Assembly: GCF_900182655.1 (NCBI RefSeq)
Contig: NZ_FXTC01000006.1
Location: 62,001 to 126,000 of the forward strand
DNA from: Chryseobacterium rhizoplanae
Lineage (GTDB): Bacteria > Bacteroidota > Bacteroidia > Flavobacteriales > Weeksellaceae
Length of the DNA stretch: 64,000 nt
Direction: 5' to 3'
Shown here: in pieces, positions 1 through 8,582 of the stretch
Layout: every line of letters starts with the position of its first letter
Numbering within the stretch: position 1 is the stretch's first letter
The notes under the pieces: generated by a model
The model's input: the letters and a program-made list of their open reading frames with translations, nothing else
Databases searched by the model: none
What the model was told of the DNA's origin: nothing
Made by a program: the position numbers and the translations under genes

Positions 1-224
1 GATTCGGAAACGTTCCGTTGAAGGCCCCTAGCAAAAACGGAAGTGCCGGAGGATCCAAAAAGAAATCAGCAATGCCTTTGGCAGATGATGAGTTTGGTTT
101 TGATGAAGACTTTGTATCAGGAGGAAACTTTTCAGATGAAGACGACAGTTTCGATGATGAGGAAGAAGAAGACTACAATGACGATGTCTTTGATGATGAG
201 GATGACAATGATGACGAAAGATAG
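1..224 (+). CDS. C-terminal end of an unidentified protein with a very acidic tail (5' truncated)
   Basis: The reading frame is open from the left edge (codons start at base 3) and stops with TAG at 222-224, so only the last 73 or so residues are visible. They begin FGNVPLKAPSKNG, pass through a short Gly/Ser/Lys linker, and end in a disordered tail made almost entirely of Asp, Glu, Ser, Phe and Asn. No catalytic domain is visible, so I do not name the protein. A strong terminator follows 15 bp after the stop, which supports this being the true end of a + strand gene. The codon pattern fits real coding sequence. Confidence 0.6.
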   Translation, partial: FGNVPLKAPSKNGSAGGSKKKSAMPLADDEFGFDEDFVSGGNFSDEDDSFDDEEEEDYNDDVFDDEDDNDDER

Positions 225-239
225 TCAATACAATATACT

Positions 240-270
240 GGCCCCGGATTTTAATCCGGGGCTTTTTTTT
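240..270 (+). terminator. Rho-independent terminator after the acidic-tail gene
   Basis: A 10-bp GC-rich stem (GCCCCGGATT paired with AATCCGGGGC at 241-250 and 253-262) is followed by eight T. Confidence 0.9.
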
Positions 271-590
271 AAATGCTAAGGGTAAAACAGCATCATTTGA
301 GGTTCGGGAAGTCTATTTGGAGGTCTTGAAGTGCTCATGCTAGGTCTTCAGGTTCTATTGACAGGTTGAGAACACCAAATCTCTGGTTGAAGAACCGTAA
401 AAGAAGAGTTACAAATAGATTCGGATGAGTTTATAACCTCGAAAGTATATTCTGATACCATAAAAGAAGGTTCATATGAAAAAGACAGAATAGTGTTTTC
501 TCCATAACGGTTGGGTTTTTTGAAAGATTTTAAAATAAAAAAGAAAATCCACCGGATACCATCAAAAAGTCTGTTCATCTGTCCGCAAAT
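271..590. other. Intergenic stretch, possibly with a decayed coding fragment
   Basis: No intact gene is seen. On the + strand 391-507 translates without stops into a protein-like stretch (RTVKEELQIDSDEFITSK and onward to IVFSP, then TAA) with no start codon, and an adjoining frame just upstream reads QVENTKSLVEE. This looks like the frameshifted remnant of a gene I cannot identify. The 85-codon open frame on the opposite strand (348-605) appears to be its shadow. Confidence 0.3.
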
Positions 591-624
591 TTTGCCTTTT
601 CCCAAAAAACAATCCTTACTTTTG
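591..624 (+). promoter_or_regulatory. Bacteroidota-type promoter for the GH13 gene
   Basis: TTTG at 591-594 (-33) and TACTTTTG at 617-624 (a match to TAnnTTTG, -7) are separated by 22 bp. Transcription would begin near 631, leaving a leader of only about 8 bases before the ATG at 639. Confidence 0.6.
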
Positions 625-638
625 TTAAAAATAGTTTA

Positions 639-1988
639 ATGAAAAAATTAATTTTGTTAGCTGTAATTGGTCTGGGAATTGTTTCCTGTACCACTCGAAA
701 AAATACCAGGAAAATGACAGAACTGCCAAAAGATTGGAAACATAATACAAATATCTACGAAGTAAACATAAGACAATATACCCAGGAAGGAACTTTCAAA
801 GCGTTTGCAAAAGAAATGCCCCGCCTGAAATCTATGGGAATAAAAACCCTTTGGTTTATGCCCATCACACCCATTGCCCAGCAGAATAAAAAAGGAAGTA
901 TGGGAAGCCCTTATGCAGCTTCAGATTATACTTCCATCAATCCTGAATTCGGAACACTGCAGGATTTTAAAGATATGGTGAATGAAGCACACAGATTGGG
1001 ATTCAAAGTAATTATAGACTGGGTGGCCAATCATACAGGTTGGGATCATGTATGGACGAAAACTCATCCCGAATTTTATCAGAAAGATCCGGACGGAAAA
1101 TTCCATATCGCTTCCGGAATGGATGATATTATTGAGCTGGATTATAAAAATCCGGAAATGCGTCAGGCTATGATAGATGCCATGAAATTCTGGGTGCAGG
1201 AAACCAATATTGATGGTTTCAGATGTGATCTCGCTTCATGGGTAGAAGTAGACTTCTGGGTGCAGGCCCGTCCCGAAGTGGAAAAAGTAAAACCTCTTTT
1301 CTGGCTGGGAGAATTTGACGAGCTGGAAAGCCCTGAATACGGTAAAGTTTTCGATGCCAGCTATTCCTGGAAATGGATGCATAAATCTGCTGATTATTAT
1401 AAAAAGAATGAACCTCTTCAGGAATTAAAAGATCTTCTGAGACAATATTCCAATATCGGAGATGCTTCAATGAGAGCATGGTTCACTACAAACCACGATG
1501 AAAATTCGTGGAACGGAACCGAATATGAAAAATATGGAGTCATCACAAAACCTATGGCAGTATTCTCTGCAACATGGAATGGTGTTCCGCTATTGTATTC
1601 AGGGCAGGAACTTCCGAATATGAAAAGACTTGAATTTTTCGAAAAAGATGTCATCAAATGGACAAATACTTATCAGGTTGCCGATTTCTATAAAACATTA
1701 TTAGATCTAAAAGCTTCCAATCCGGCCTTACGAGGAGGAGATGCTAACGTAACGACTTATCTTCTCAACACGACAGCCAATGATAAGATTCTGGCCTACG
1801 TAAGAAAAAATGGAAACGACGAAGTATTGGTGGTTTTAAATATGTCGAAAGAACCTGTTAACTTTTCAATTGAAGATGACCATGTATCCGGAACATTCAG
1901 AAATGTTTTTGATAAAACCAAAAGAGATTTCAGTCATGGAAAAGACTTTAGCTTCAAAGTTTCGGATTATGCCGTATTTGAAAAATAA
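639..1988 (+). CDS. GH13 alpha-amylase-family glycoside hydrolase, lipoprotein
   Basis: A 449-residue secreted lipoprotein: a lipid signal peptide ends in the lipobox GIVSC (acylated Cys17), followed by a GH13 (beta/alpha)8 barrel. The family signatures are present: a region-I-like DWVANH at 127-132, the nucleophile Asp197 in GFRCD, the general acid Glu225 in WLGE, and the third carboxylate Asp287 in NHD. The protein should cleave alpha-glucans or alpha-oligosaccharides at the membrane surface. The C-terminal 90 residues look like the usual small beta-domain. It is monocistronic, with its own promoter just upstream, so it is not part of a SusCD locus here. Whether it is an amylase, glucosidase or transferase cannot be told from motifs alone. 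Confidence 0.9.
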   Translation: MKKLILLAVIGLGIVSCTTRKNTRKMTELPKDWKHNTNIYEVNIRQYTQEGTFKAFAKEMPRLKSMGIKTLWFMPITPIAQQNKKGSMGSPYAASDYTSINPEFGTLQDFKDMVNEAHRLGFKVIIDWVANHTGWDHVWTKTHPEFYQKDPDGKFHIASGMDDIIELDYKNPEMRQAMIDAMKFWVQETNIDGFRCDLASWVEVDFWVQARPEVEKVKPLFWLGEFDELESPEYGKVFDASYSWKWMHKSADYYKKNEPLQELKDLLRQYSNIGDASMRAWFTTNHDENSWNGTEYEKYGVITKPMAVFSATWNGVPLLYSGQELPNMKRLEFFEKDVIKWTNTYQVADFYKTLLDLKASNPALRGGDANVTTYLLNTTANDKILAYVRKNGNDEVLVVLNMSKEPVNFSIEDDHVSGTFRNVFDKTKRDFSHGKDFSFKVSDYAVFEK

Positions 1989-2050
1989 TATTTAAATCTT
2001 CGGCTTATATTTTAATCTCTTAATGAATAGTCACTAAGCAGTACCTAATT

Positions 2051-2089
2051 CCCCTCCGCTGGAGGGGTGTCAAAATCTATGATTTTGAC
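2051..2089. repeat. Twin-hairpin intergenic repeat (REP-like)
   Basis: Two adjacent perfect hairpins: CCCCTCC/GGAGGGG around GCT (2051-2067) and GTCAAAATC/GATTTTGAC around TAT (2069-2089), followed by GGGGTGGTTT. The form resembles a palindromic intergenic repeat that I recall as frequent in Chryseobacterium and Flavobacterium genomes. It could also act as a terminator or mRNA 3' end for the GH13 gene, but it has no T-run. Only one copy lies in this window. Confidence 0.55.
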
Positions 2090-2128
2090 GGGGTGGTTTA
2101 CCAGGTACAATAAAAATCCATCATTACA

Positions 2129-2569
2129 ATGAACAAACAGGAAATAATCAATATAGTTAAAACAAAAGCATCCGATAAAATCCAGTATTTTGAAAACCTT
2201 ATTGCAGAAACACGGGCTTCCAATAACGATACGAAAAGTTCAATGGGTGACAAATACGAAACAGGAAGAGAAATGCTTCAGCAGGAAATTAATAACCTGC
2301 AGAGACAGCTTAACGAAGTACTGAATCAGCTGACTGTTTTACAGAAAATAACTTCAGACCCTTCAGAAAAAGTTCAGAACGGAGCTTTGGTGAAAACCAA
2401 TAAAGGATTGTTTTATATTGCTGTTTCCATGGGCGAAATTGTTTCAGAGAAGCAGAAAATCATGACGGTTTCTGCAGAATCTCCCTTGGTAAAAGTGATG
2501 TATGGTAAAAAAGCAGGAGAGTCATTCACCGTCAATACCATTCATCAGACCATTGAAAATATATGGTAA
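2129..2569 (+). CDS. GreA/GreB-like protein (coiled coil plus FKBP-like C-terminal domain)
   Basis: 146 residues with the layout of a transcript-cleavage factor: a helical N-terminal half (about 1-75, likely antiparallel coiled coil) and a C-terminal GreA/B domain carrying SPLVKVMYGKKAGE (118-131), which matches the SPxxxxxxGKxxGD segment of GreA. At the coiled-coil tip, Asp41 and Glu44 in GDKYET sit where E. coli GreA has its essential Asp41 and Glu44, so cleavage activity is plausible. Flavobacterial members are, to my recollection, often labelled 3-oxoacyl-ACP synthase, which nothing in this sequence supports. The gene is followed by its own terminator. Confidence 0.7.
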   Translation: MNKQEIINIVKTKASDKIQYFENLIAETRASNNDTKSSMGDKYETGREMLQQEINNLQRQLNEVLNQLTVLQKITSDPSEKVQNGALVKTNKGLFYIAVSMGEIVSEKQKIMTVSAESPLVKVMYGKKAGESFTVNTIHQTIENIW

Positions 2570-2631
2570 AATTAATATGGGTTAGATGACAGATATACAG
2601 TTGTTTAATAGAAAATAGACATCAGGCCTAT

Positions 2632-2663
2632 AAAAAGCATTCATAAAAATGAGTGCTTTTTTT
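2632..2663 (+). terminator. Terminator after the GreA-like gene
   Basis: A 12-bp stem (AAAAGCATTCAT at 33-44 against ATGAGTGCTTTT at 49-60 of this block) with a 4-base loop and a run of seven T. Confidence 0.8.
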
Positions 2664-2675
2664 GATGGTTTTTAC

Positions 2676-2683
2676 TAAATTTG
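2676..2683 (+). promoter_or_regulatory. -7 promoter element of thyA
   Basis: TAAATTTG matches TAnnTTTG exactly and places transcription start near 2690. This rules out the in-frame TTG at 2681 as start codon and supports the ATG at 2705. No good -33 TTTG is seen at the usual distance. Confidence 0.5.
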
Positions 2684-2704
2684 AAACTTAAAATCTCATT
2701 CAAA

Positions 2705-3499
2705 ATGCAAAACTACCTGGACCTTTTACAGCATATTTTAGATAACGGAACTGATAAAACTGACAGAACAGGCACTGGAACAAGAAGTGTTTTCGGATAT
2801 CAGCTGAGATATGATCTGTCTAAAGGATTCCCTTTGGTAACGACAAAAAAAGTGCATTTGAAATCTATTATCTACGAGCTTCTTTGGTTCCTGAAAGGAG
2901 ATACCAATATCAAATACCTTAAAGATAACGGAGTAAGCATCTGGGATGAATGGGCTAATGAAAATGGAGATTTGGGACCGGTTTACGGAGCGCAGTGGAG
3001 AAGCTGGAGCGGTGCAGACGGAAAGGTTGTGGATCAGATTACAGAAGTAATTGACCAGATTAAAAAAAATCCGGATTCCAGAAGACTGATTGTCTCTGCC
3101 TGGAATGTTGCAGAAATTCCCAATATGGCTTTGGCACCTTGCCATGCCTTGTTTCAGTTTTATGTAGCAGACGGTAAACTTTCCCTGCAGCTTTACCAGA
3201 GAAGTGCTGATGTTTTCCTTGGAGTACCCTTCAATATTGCGAGCTACGCATTGCTGTTGATGATGGTAGCGCAGGTTTGTGATCTGGAAGTGGGAGATTA
3301 TGTTCACAGTTTCGGAGATGTTCATATCTACAATAATCACTTTGAGCAGGTCAACAGACAGCTGAGACGAGAGCCGAGAGCGCTTCCGACAATGAAACTG
3401 AATCCGGAAGTTAAAAATATCTTTGATTTTGATTTCGAAGACTTCAGTCTGGAAAATTATGATCCACATCCGGGAATCAAAGCGCCTGTGGCGATTTAA
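2705..3499 (+). CDS. thyA: Thymidylate synthase
   Basis: 264 residues, exactly the length of E. coli ThyA. It methylates dUMP to dTMP using methylene-tetrahydrofolate. The catalytic cysteine is Cys146 in [10 protein letters not shown], and the folate/dUMP-binding motifs RTGTGTRS (21-28), [10 protein letters not shown] (126-135) and [20 protein letters not shown] are all present. An upstream in-frame TTG would add eight residues, but the ATG at 2705 gives the conserved N-terminus MQNYLDLL and lies just after the -7 element. It is the only enzyme for this step seen in the window, and it appears monocistronic. Confidence 0.98.
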   Translation: MQNYLDLLQHILDNGTDKTDRTGTGTRSVFGYQLRYDLSKGFPLVTTKKVHLKSIIYELLWFLKGDTNIKYLKDNGVSIWDEWANENGDLGPVYGAQWRSWSGADGKVVDQITEVIDQIKKNPDSRRLIVSAWNVAEIPNMALAPCHALFQFYVADGKLSLQLYQRSADVFLGVPFNIASYALLLMMVAQVCDLEVGDYVHSFGDVHIYNNHFEQVNRQLRREPRALPTMKLNPEVKNIFDFDFEDFSLENYDPHPGIKAPVAI

Positions 3500-3715
3500 T
3501 ATCCTTATATCACTTTAATTTTTTTATTTTCTTCTATTACTTTAAAGTTAATAGATGGCATTATCTGTGCTCATAAGTTTGGGAATAAGAATATAAACCC
3601 TTAGTACACTTTCTTTGGCAATTGTTTCTTACATTTGAAAGAGCAATTCCTGGCCATTTAATCGAGATACATGGTGGGTTGCAGATCATAAATTTCAAAT
3701 GCTTAAAAGTACATC

Positions 3716-3934
3716 ATGAAGTATTTAAAAATTAATATTGAAGAAAACGCAGACATTGAGGCGCTGAAAAATGCAGTACTTCAATTAAAAGGAGTCGCTT
3801 CAACAGAAATAGTGGATGATGAAAATCCGGAAAGTGAACTTAAAAAAGCTTTTGCAAAGACAAAGGAACAGCTTAAAAAAGGGGACTATGAAACCTTAGT
3901 GAATGATATTTTCGATATCATCATAAAAAAATAA
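3716..3934 (+). CDS. Small acidic/basic protein, possibly antitoxin-like; function unknown
   Basis: 72 residues: a beta strand (MKYLKINIE), a helix, and a second beta strand (STEIVDDE) followed by a lysine-rich helix (ELKKAFAKTKEQLKKG). The layout suggests a small beta-alpha-beta fold and resembles short antitoxin-like proteins of Bacteroidota, but no toxin lies next to it. It ends 24 bp before the M1 aminopeptidase gene, so the two may share a transcript. A TACATTTG (TAnnTTTG) element at 3630-3637 could be its promoter. I do not recognise the family with certainty. Confidence 0.6.
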   Translation: MKYLKINIEENADIEALKNAVLQLKGVASTEIVDDENPESELKKAFAKTKEQLKKGDYETLVNDIFDIIIKK

Positions 3935-3958
3935 TTCTAAAAATAATAATGTAGACAG

Positions 3959-6469
3959 ATGAGAAAGGCCATTTTATCAATTGCTATACTCGGGATTTTA
4001 TTTTCCGCCAATGTATCAGCACAAACCGAAACTTCAGGAAGGGAAAAAGTTTACAGAGCTACTCCCACCAAAGTAACGGAACTTAAACACACAAAGCTGA
4101 AAGTAAATTTCGATTATCAGAAAGAACAGATGAACGGGGAAGAATGGCTTACTGCTTCACCTTATTTTTATGCTGCAAACGAACTTACGCTTGATGCAAA
4201 AGGAATGCTGATTCATGAAGTAGCTCTTGATAATAACGGAAAGAAATCTCCTTTGAAATATGATTACAAAGATGATGTCCTGAAGATCAGCCTTGATAAA
4301 ACATATCAGAAAAATCAGGAGTATACAGTCTACATCAAATACACATCCCGTCCGAATGAAGTAAAGCAACAGGGAAGTATGGCTATCAATGATGCAAAAG
4401 GACTTTATTTTATTAATCCTCAGGGAACAGATCCGGATATACCTACACAAATCTGGACACAGGGAGAAACAGAATCTTCTTCTGCTTGGTTTCCTACTAT
4501 TGATAAACCTAACCAAAAGACAACACAGGAAATCTATATGACGGTTCCTGATAAATATGTAACCCTTTCCAATGGCCTTCTGAAAGAATCAAAAAAGGAA
4601 TCCAACGGGCTTAGGACAGATCACTGGGTGATGGATAAAAGACATTCTACCTATCTTTTCTTTATGGGAGTAGGTGAATATGCTATTGTAAAAGACAAAT
4701 GGAAAAATATTCCTGTTGATTATTATATTGAAAAAGAATACGAGCCTTACGCCAAACAGATCTACGGAAATACTCCGGAAATGATTGAATTTTTCTCCAA
4801 AAAACTGAACTATGATTATCCATGGGCAAAATATGCGCAGATTTCAGGAAGAGATTATGTAAGTGGAGCAATGGAAAATACCACAGCAACCCTTCATGGA
4901 AGTGATATCCTTCAAAAACCCGGTCAGCTTATCGATGAAAATACATGGGAAGATACTATTGCCCATGAATTGTTCCATCACTGGTTTGGAGATCTAGTTA
5001 CAGCAGAAAGCTGGAGTAATCTTACAGTCAATGAATCTTTTGCGAACTATTCCGAATACCTTTGGAATGAATATAAATACGGAAAAGATCAGGCAGATTA
5101 TCACCTGATGACTGATGTGAACAACTACCTTCACAACCCATCAGACTTTAATAAGAATCTGGTAAGGTTCAATTATGAGTCCCGTGAAGATGTTTTTGAC
5201 CTGGTGACGTATCAAAAAGGAGGAGGTATTTTAAATATGCTGAGAAACTATCTTGGAGATGATGCCTTCTTTGCAGGAATGAATGATTACCTGAAAACCA
5301 ATGAATATCAGAATGCAGAAGCTCATCAGCTGAGACTGTCTTTTGAAAAAGTATCAGGGAAAGACCTGAACTGGTTCTTCAACCAATGGTATTTTGGAAG
5401 CGGAAATCCGAAGATTAATTATACCTCTACATTTGAGCCTGTGAAAAAACAGGTTGCTGTTACAATAAACCAAACCCAGGAAAAACCATTTGAATTTCCT
5501 CTGGCTATAGATGTATATGACAACGGAAAACCTAAAAGATACAATGTCTGGGTAAATGCAGAAGCAAAAAATACATTCAGTTTTGATGTTTCTAAGACCC
5601 CTGATCTGATAAATATTAATGCAGACGGTGTTTTATTAGCCGAAATCACGGATACAAAAACTCCTGAACAGAACCTGATGCAGTTTACAAACTCTAAAGA
5701 GTTTAAAAGCAGATATCTTGCTTTAACGGGAATCAAAGATCAGGCTGGAAAAAGTCCTGCATCAGTAAAATTATTGGCTGCCGCATTGAAAGATCCTTTC
5801 TTCAGAGTAAGAATAAAAGCTTTGAATTTAATAGACCTCACTAATCCTGAACAAATGAAGGCGCTAGGTGCTGAAGTTGAAAAACTGGCTTCCAATGATC
5901 CTAAAACATTAACACAGGCGGCGGCTATTACGGCTTTAGGAAAAACAAAAGACAAAAAATATCTTCCTTTATTTGAAAAAGGAATGAATGCCGTTTCCAA
6001 TGCTGTGAAAGGAAGTTCAATGAGTGCACTTCTTTCTATTGATCCGTCAAGAGCAAATAGCCTGGCAGATAAAATTGATATGAAAGGAGCATCGGATGAA
6101 CTGCAGGCACAGTTGCTTCCAATTATTGTAAAAAACAGAATTACTTCTCAGATAGAGAATATTGCTCCTCTTGCCACCTTTTATCCATTTATTAAGTTCC
6201 AGAACCCGGAATTAGGGAAAGCAGCAGAAGATGGTTTCAACTGGATCATGACTTCCGATAATCTGAAAGCAACAGAAAGTATTACGAAAATTGCAGGATA
6301 TGCCAAGAACCAGATGGCAGACAATCCACAGGCTAAAATGATGATGGTTCAGATGCTGAAAGATGGCTTAAGCAAAAAAATGGAACTGCTGAAACAGAAT
6401 CCACAAAATGCAGCGAGCATTAATAAACAGATTGATGTCCTCAATAAAGCGATTGAGAATTATAAATAA
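3959..6469 (+). CDS. M1-family zinc aminopeptidase with C-terminal HEAT-like region, exported
   Basis: 836 residues. The signal peptide (1-21, ending NVSAQ) sends it to the periplasm. The M1 hallmark motifs are intact: the substrate-binding GAMEN at 303-307, and HELFH (336-340) with the third zinc ligand Glu359 exactly 18 residues on (HExxH-X18-E). The N-terminal 230 residues form the saddle-like beta domain of the family, and residues from about 570 onward are helical repeats. The enzyme should trim N-terminal residues from peptides in the periplasm. A terminator directly follows the stop. Confidence 0.95.
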   Translation: MRKAILSIAILGILFSANVSAQTETSGREKVYRATPTKVTELKHTKLKVNFDYQKEQMNGEEWLTASPYFYAANELTLDAKGMLIHEVALDNNGKKSPLKYDYKDDVLKISLDKTYQKNQEYTVYIKYTSRPNEVKQQGSMAINDAKGLYFINPQGTDPDIPTQIWTQGETESSSAWFPTIDKPNQKTTQEIYMTVPDKYVTLSNGLLKESKKESNGLRTDHWVMDKRHSTYLFFMGVGEYAIVKDKWKNIPVDYYIEKEYEPYAKQIYGNTPEMIEFFSKKLNYDYPWAKYAQISGRDYVSGAMENTTATLHGSDILQKPGQLIDENTWEDTIAHELFHHWFGDLVTAESWSNLTVNESFANYSEYLWNEYKYGKDQADYHLMTDVNNYLHNPSDFNKNLVRFNYESREDVFDLVTYQKGGGILNMLRNYLGDDAFFAGMNDYLKTNEYQNAEAHQLRLSFEKVSGKDLNWFFNQWYFGSGNPKINYTSTFEPVKKQVAVTINQTQEKPFEFPLAIDVYDNGKPKRYNVWVNAEAKNTFSFDVSKTPDLININADGVLLAEITDTKTPEQNLMQFTNSKEFKSRYLALTGIKDQAGKSPASVKLLAAALKDPFFRVRIKALNLIDLTNPEQMKALGAEVEKLASNDPKTLTQAAAITALGKTKDKKYLPLFEKGMNAVSNAVKGSSMSALLSIDPSRANSLADKIDMKGASDELQAQLLPIIVKNRITSQIENIAPLATFYPFIKFQNPELGKAAEDGFNWIMTSDNLKATESITKIAGYAKNQMADNPQAKMMMVQMLKDGLSKKMELLKQNPQNAASINKQIDVLNKAIENYK

Positions 6470-6475
6470 GTAGAT

Positions 6476-6510
6476 AAAGCCGGCAGAACTGTCGGTTTTA
6501 TTTTTTTTCT
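6476..6510 (+). terminator. Terminator after the M1 aminopeptidase
   Basis: Stem CCGGCAG/CTGTCGG (one G-T pair) extended by A/T pairs, followed by a T-rich run including eight T. Confidence 0.75.
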
Positions 6511-6636
6511 TATTCGGCTAATAGATTGAAATATATTATAAAACGTACAGTATTTTGATAATATTGTAAAAATTGGTATTTTTCACAGTTGTTTTTTGCA
6601 TTATCTTTCATAAATTCGTTTAAAATTTAGACAATT

Positions 6637-7965
6637 ATGAGTTTTGGAATTGAGGCAGCGGGCTATTATGTGCCTGGTTTATATTTGGAGATTAAGGACT
6701 TAGCGGAAAAAAGAGGAATAGAACCAGCGAAATTGGAAAAAGGCTTAGGTCTTCATAAAATGGGACTTTCTGATGTTCACGAAGACGCAGCAACCTTTGC
6801 AGCAGAAGCATTACTGAAGCTTATACAAGATTATCATATCAATCCTAAAGAAATAGCCAGAGTATATCTGGGAACAGAAAGTGCTGTAGATGCAGCAAAA
6901 CCTACGGCATCTTATGCAGTACAAATGGTAGAACAGGTGTTGGAAGAGGAGTTTGGAACCAGATGTTTCAGAAACTGTGATGTGCTGGACATGACTTTTG
7001 CGTGTGTAGGAGGTGTAGATGCACTGCATAATGCCCTTGATTTTGTAAGGGTGAATCCTGATAAAAAAGCAGTAGTGATTGCCAGTGATTATGCCAAATA
7101 TGAATTGGCCTCTTCAGGGGAATATACTCAAGGAGGAGGAGCGGTTGCTCTTTTGATTTCTTCACAGCCTGATCTTCTTGAAATTGAAAATAACTGGGGA
7201 GTTGCTTCAGAAAGTGTCTTTGATTTTTTCAAACCGAGAAGAACCTATAATAAAGAAGACCTGAAAGATGCTCCGGAAACATATCCTGAAAAAATTGAAA
7301 TTTTTACGGATGAACCTGTCTTTGACGGACAATATTCTAACCAATGCTATCAGGATAGAATAAAAGAAGCTTACCATCATTATAAAGAAATAACAGGACA
7401 GAAAAAACCTTATGAAAACTGGAAGTATATTATTTTCCATCTTCCGTATGCTTTTCACGGGAAAAGAGTTTTTACTGAAATCTATAGCTTGGAGAATGGT
7501 ATGTCCTATGAAACAGCAGAGGAACAGAAAGCCGTTGCAAAATCTGAAGACTATTTAAAATTAATCAGCCAAAAAATAGAAAAAACCCAGAGAGCTTCTT
7601 CGGAAATAGGGAATATGTACACCGCTTCTATTTTTATGGCCTTTCTTTCGGCATTACAAACTTCTTTTAACGAAAATGAAGAACTTTCAGGGGAAGAAAT
7701 TGGCTTTGTAGGCTATGGAAGCGGATCGAAATCAAAAGTGTTTGCAGGAAAAGTTTCTGAGAACTGGAAAAAAGTAGCAGAAAAATGGAATGTATTCGAA
7801 AATTTGAATCAGAGAACTGCTGTAAATTTTGAAACCTATGAAAAACTTCACAGAAAGCAACTGAAAGAATCTGTAATCAGAAATTATAAAGGATTTGGAC
7901 TTGTTTCTATTGAGACTGAAAATCCGGTTTTAGTCGGAGCGAGATATTACAGTTATCAGAAGTAA
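6637..7965 (+). CDS. Hydroxymethylglutaryl-CoA synthase
   Basis: 442 residues of the thiolase superfamily. It condenses acetyl-CoA with acetoacetyl-CoA to HMG-CoA, the entry to the mevalonate route for isoprenoids in this group. The catalytic triad is readable: Glu81 in GTES, Cys123 in TFACVGG, and His268 in FHLPYAFHGKR. Length is slightly above the bacterial MvaS norm of about 390, with extra helical sequence near 280-330. Other mevalonate genes are not in the window, so it stands alone. A TATCTTTC near-match to the -7 element lies at 6602-6609. Confidence 0.92.
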   Translation: MSFGIEAAGYYVPGLYLEIKDLAEKRGIEPAKLEKGLGLHKMGLSDVHEDAATFAAEALLKLIQDYHINPKEIARVYLGTESAVDAAKPTASYAVQMVEQVLEEEFGTRCFRNCDVLDMTFACVGGVDALHNALDFVRVNPDKKAVVIASDYAKYELASSGEYTQGGGAVALLISSQPDLLEIENNWGVASESVFDFFKPRRTYNKEDLKDAPETYPEKIEIFTDEPVFDGQYSNQCYQDRIKEAYHHYKEITGQKKPYENWKYIIFHLPYAFHGKRVFTEIYSLENGMSYETAEEQKAVAKSEDYLKLISQKIEKTQRASSEIGNMYTASIFMAFLSALQTSFNENEELSGEEIGFVGYGSGSKSKVFAGKVSENWKKVAEKWNVFENLNQRTAVNFETYEKLHRKQLKESVIRNYKGFGLVSIETENPVLVGARYYSYQK

Positions 7966-7984
7966 GATTATCTTATTTATCATA

Positions 7985-8018
7985 TAAAGCACCTCTCTTT
8001 TGGGGTGCTTTACTTTTT
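7985..8018 (+). terminator. Terminator after HMG-CoA synthase
   Basis: TAAAGCACC (7985-7993) pairs with GGTGCTTTA (8004-8012), followed by six T in a row. Confidence 0.85.
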
Positions 8019-8582
8019 TATACATGCAAAAACGGGGAATGCCTTTAAAATTTCTAAGGTTGAATTATTTTTAATTTTAAGAGAGAAATGGTTAATAAAT
8101 TACATGTATTATCACAGAAAATTTTACTGGTTTTAATCGAATTCTCTATATAGTATATTAACGGTTTTTTATTTTAATCTGAATATCCCTGTCTTGAAAT
8201 AAGGGGTATCTGCCTTTTAAAGTGCCTTTTTTATGTAAAATTTAAGAAAATAAGGCGTTTTTTTCTCCATTTTAAAGGCAATTAAGAATTTATTCGTTTG
8301 ATTATTTTCGTTAATAGTAATATTTTATGTTTATTTTTTTAACTATTTATTTAAAATTAATGAAAGTTGATTTTAATTTTAAAATTTATTAAAATTCCGT
8401 TAATGTTTAAATTGACTTATTTTTTGTTAATTTTTTAAATACAATTAAAATGATTTTACACCATTTTTTAAGTATAGGTGTGAATCTGCCCGTTCTGGAA
8501 GCCTGTTTTCAGCGTTTAATGAATTGATGGTATAGATATTTATCGACATATTTGTCCCTTGAATATATTAAAATCTGTTAAT
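8019..8582. other. Long AT-rich leader region in front of the first SusC gene
   Basis: More than 560 bases without a gene, extremely AT-rich between 8320 and 8460. I see no recognisable RNA gene or riboswitch and no clean TTTG/TAnnTTTG promoter. A CATATTTG at about 8547-8554 is a weak -7 candidate about 30 bases before the SusC ATG. Confidence 0.5.

Noticed and set aside
348..605. 85-codon open frame on the - strand
   Set aside because: No recognisable motif or signal; the opposite strand carries a protein-like remnant and the GH13 promoter lies within it.
2681..2704. Upstream TTG start for thyA
   Set aside because: It would add eight residues not found in ThyA and lies inside the -7 promoter element; the ATG at 2705 gives exactly 264 residues.
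2738..3469. 243-codon open frame antisense to thyA
   Set aside because: Composition and lack of motifs mark it as a mirror of the thyA reading frame.
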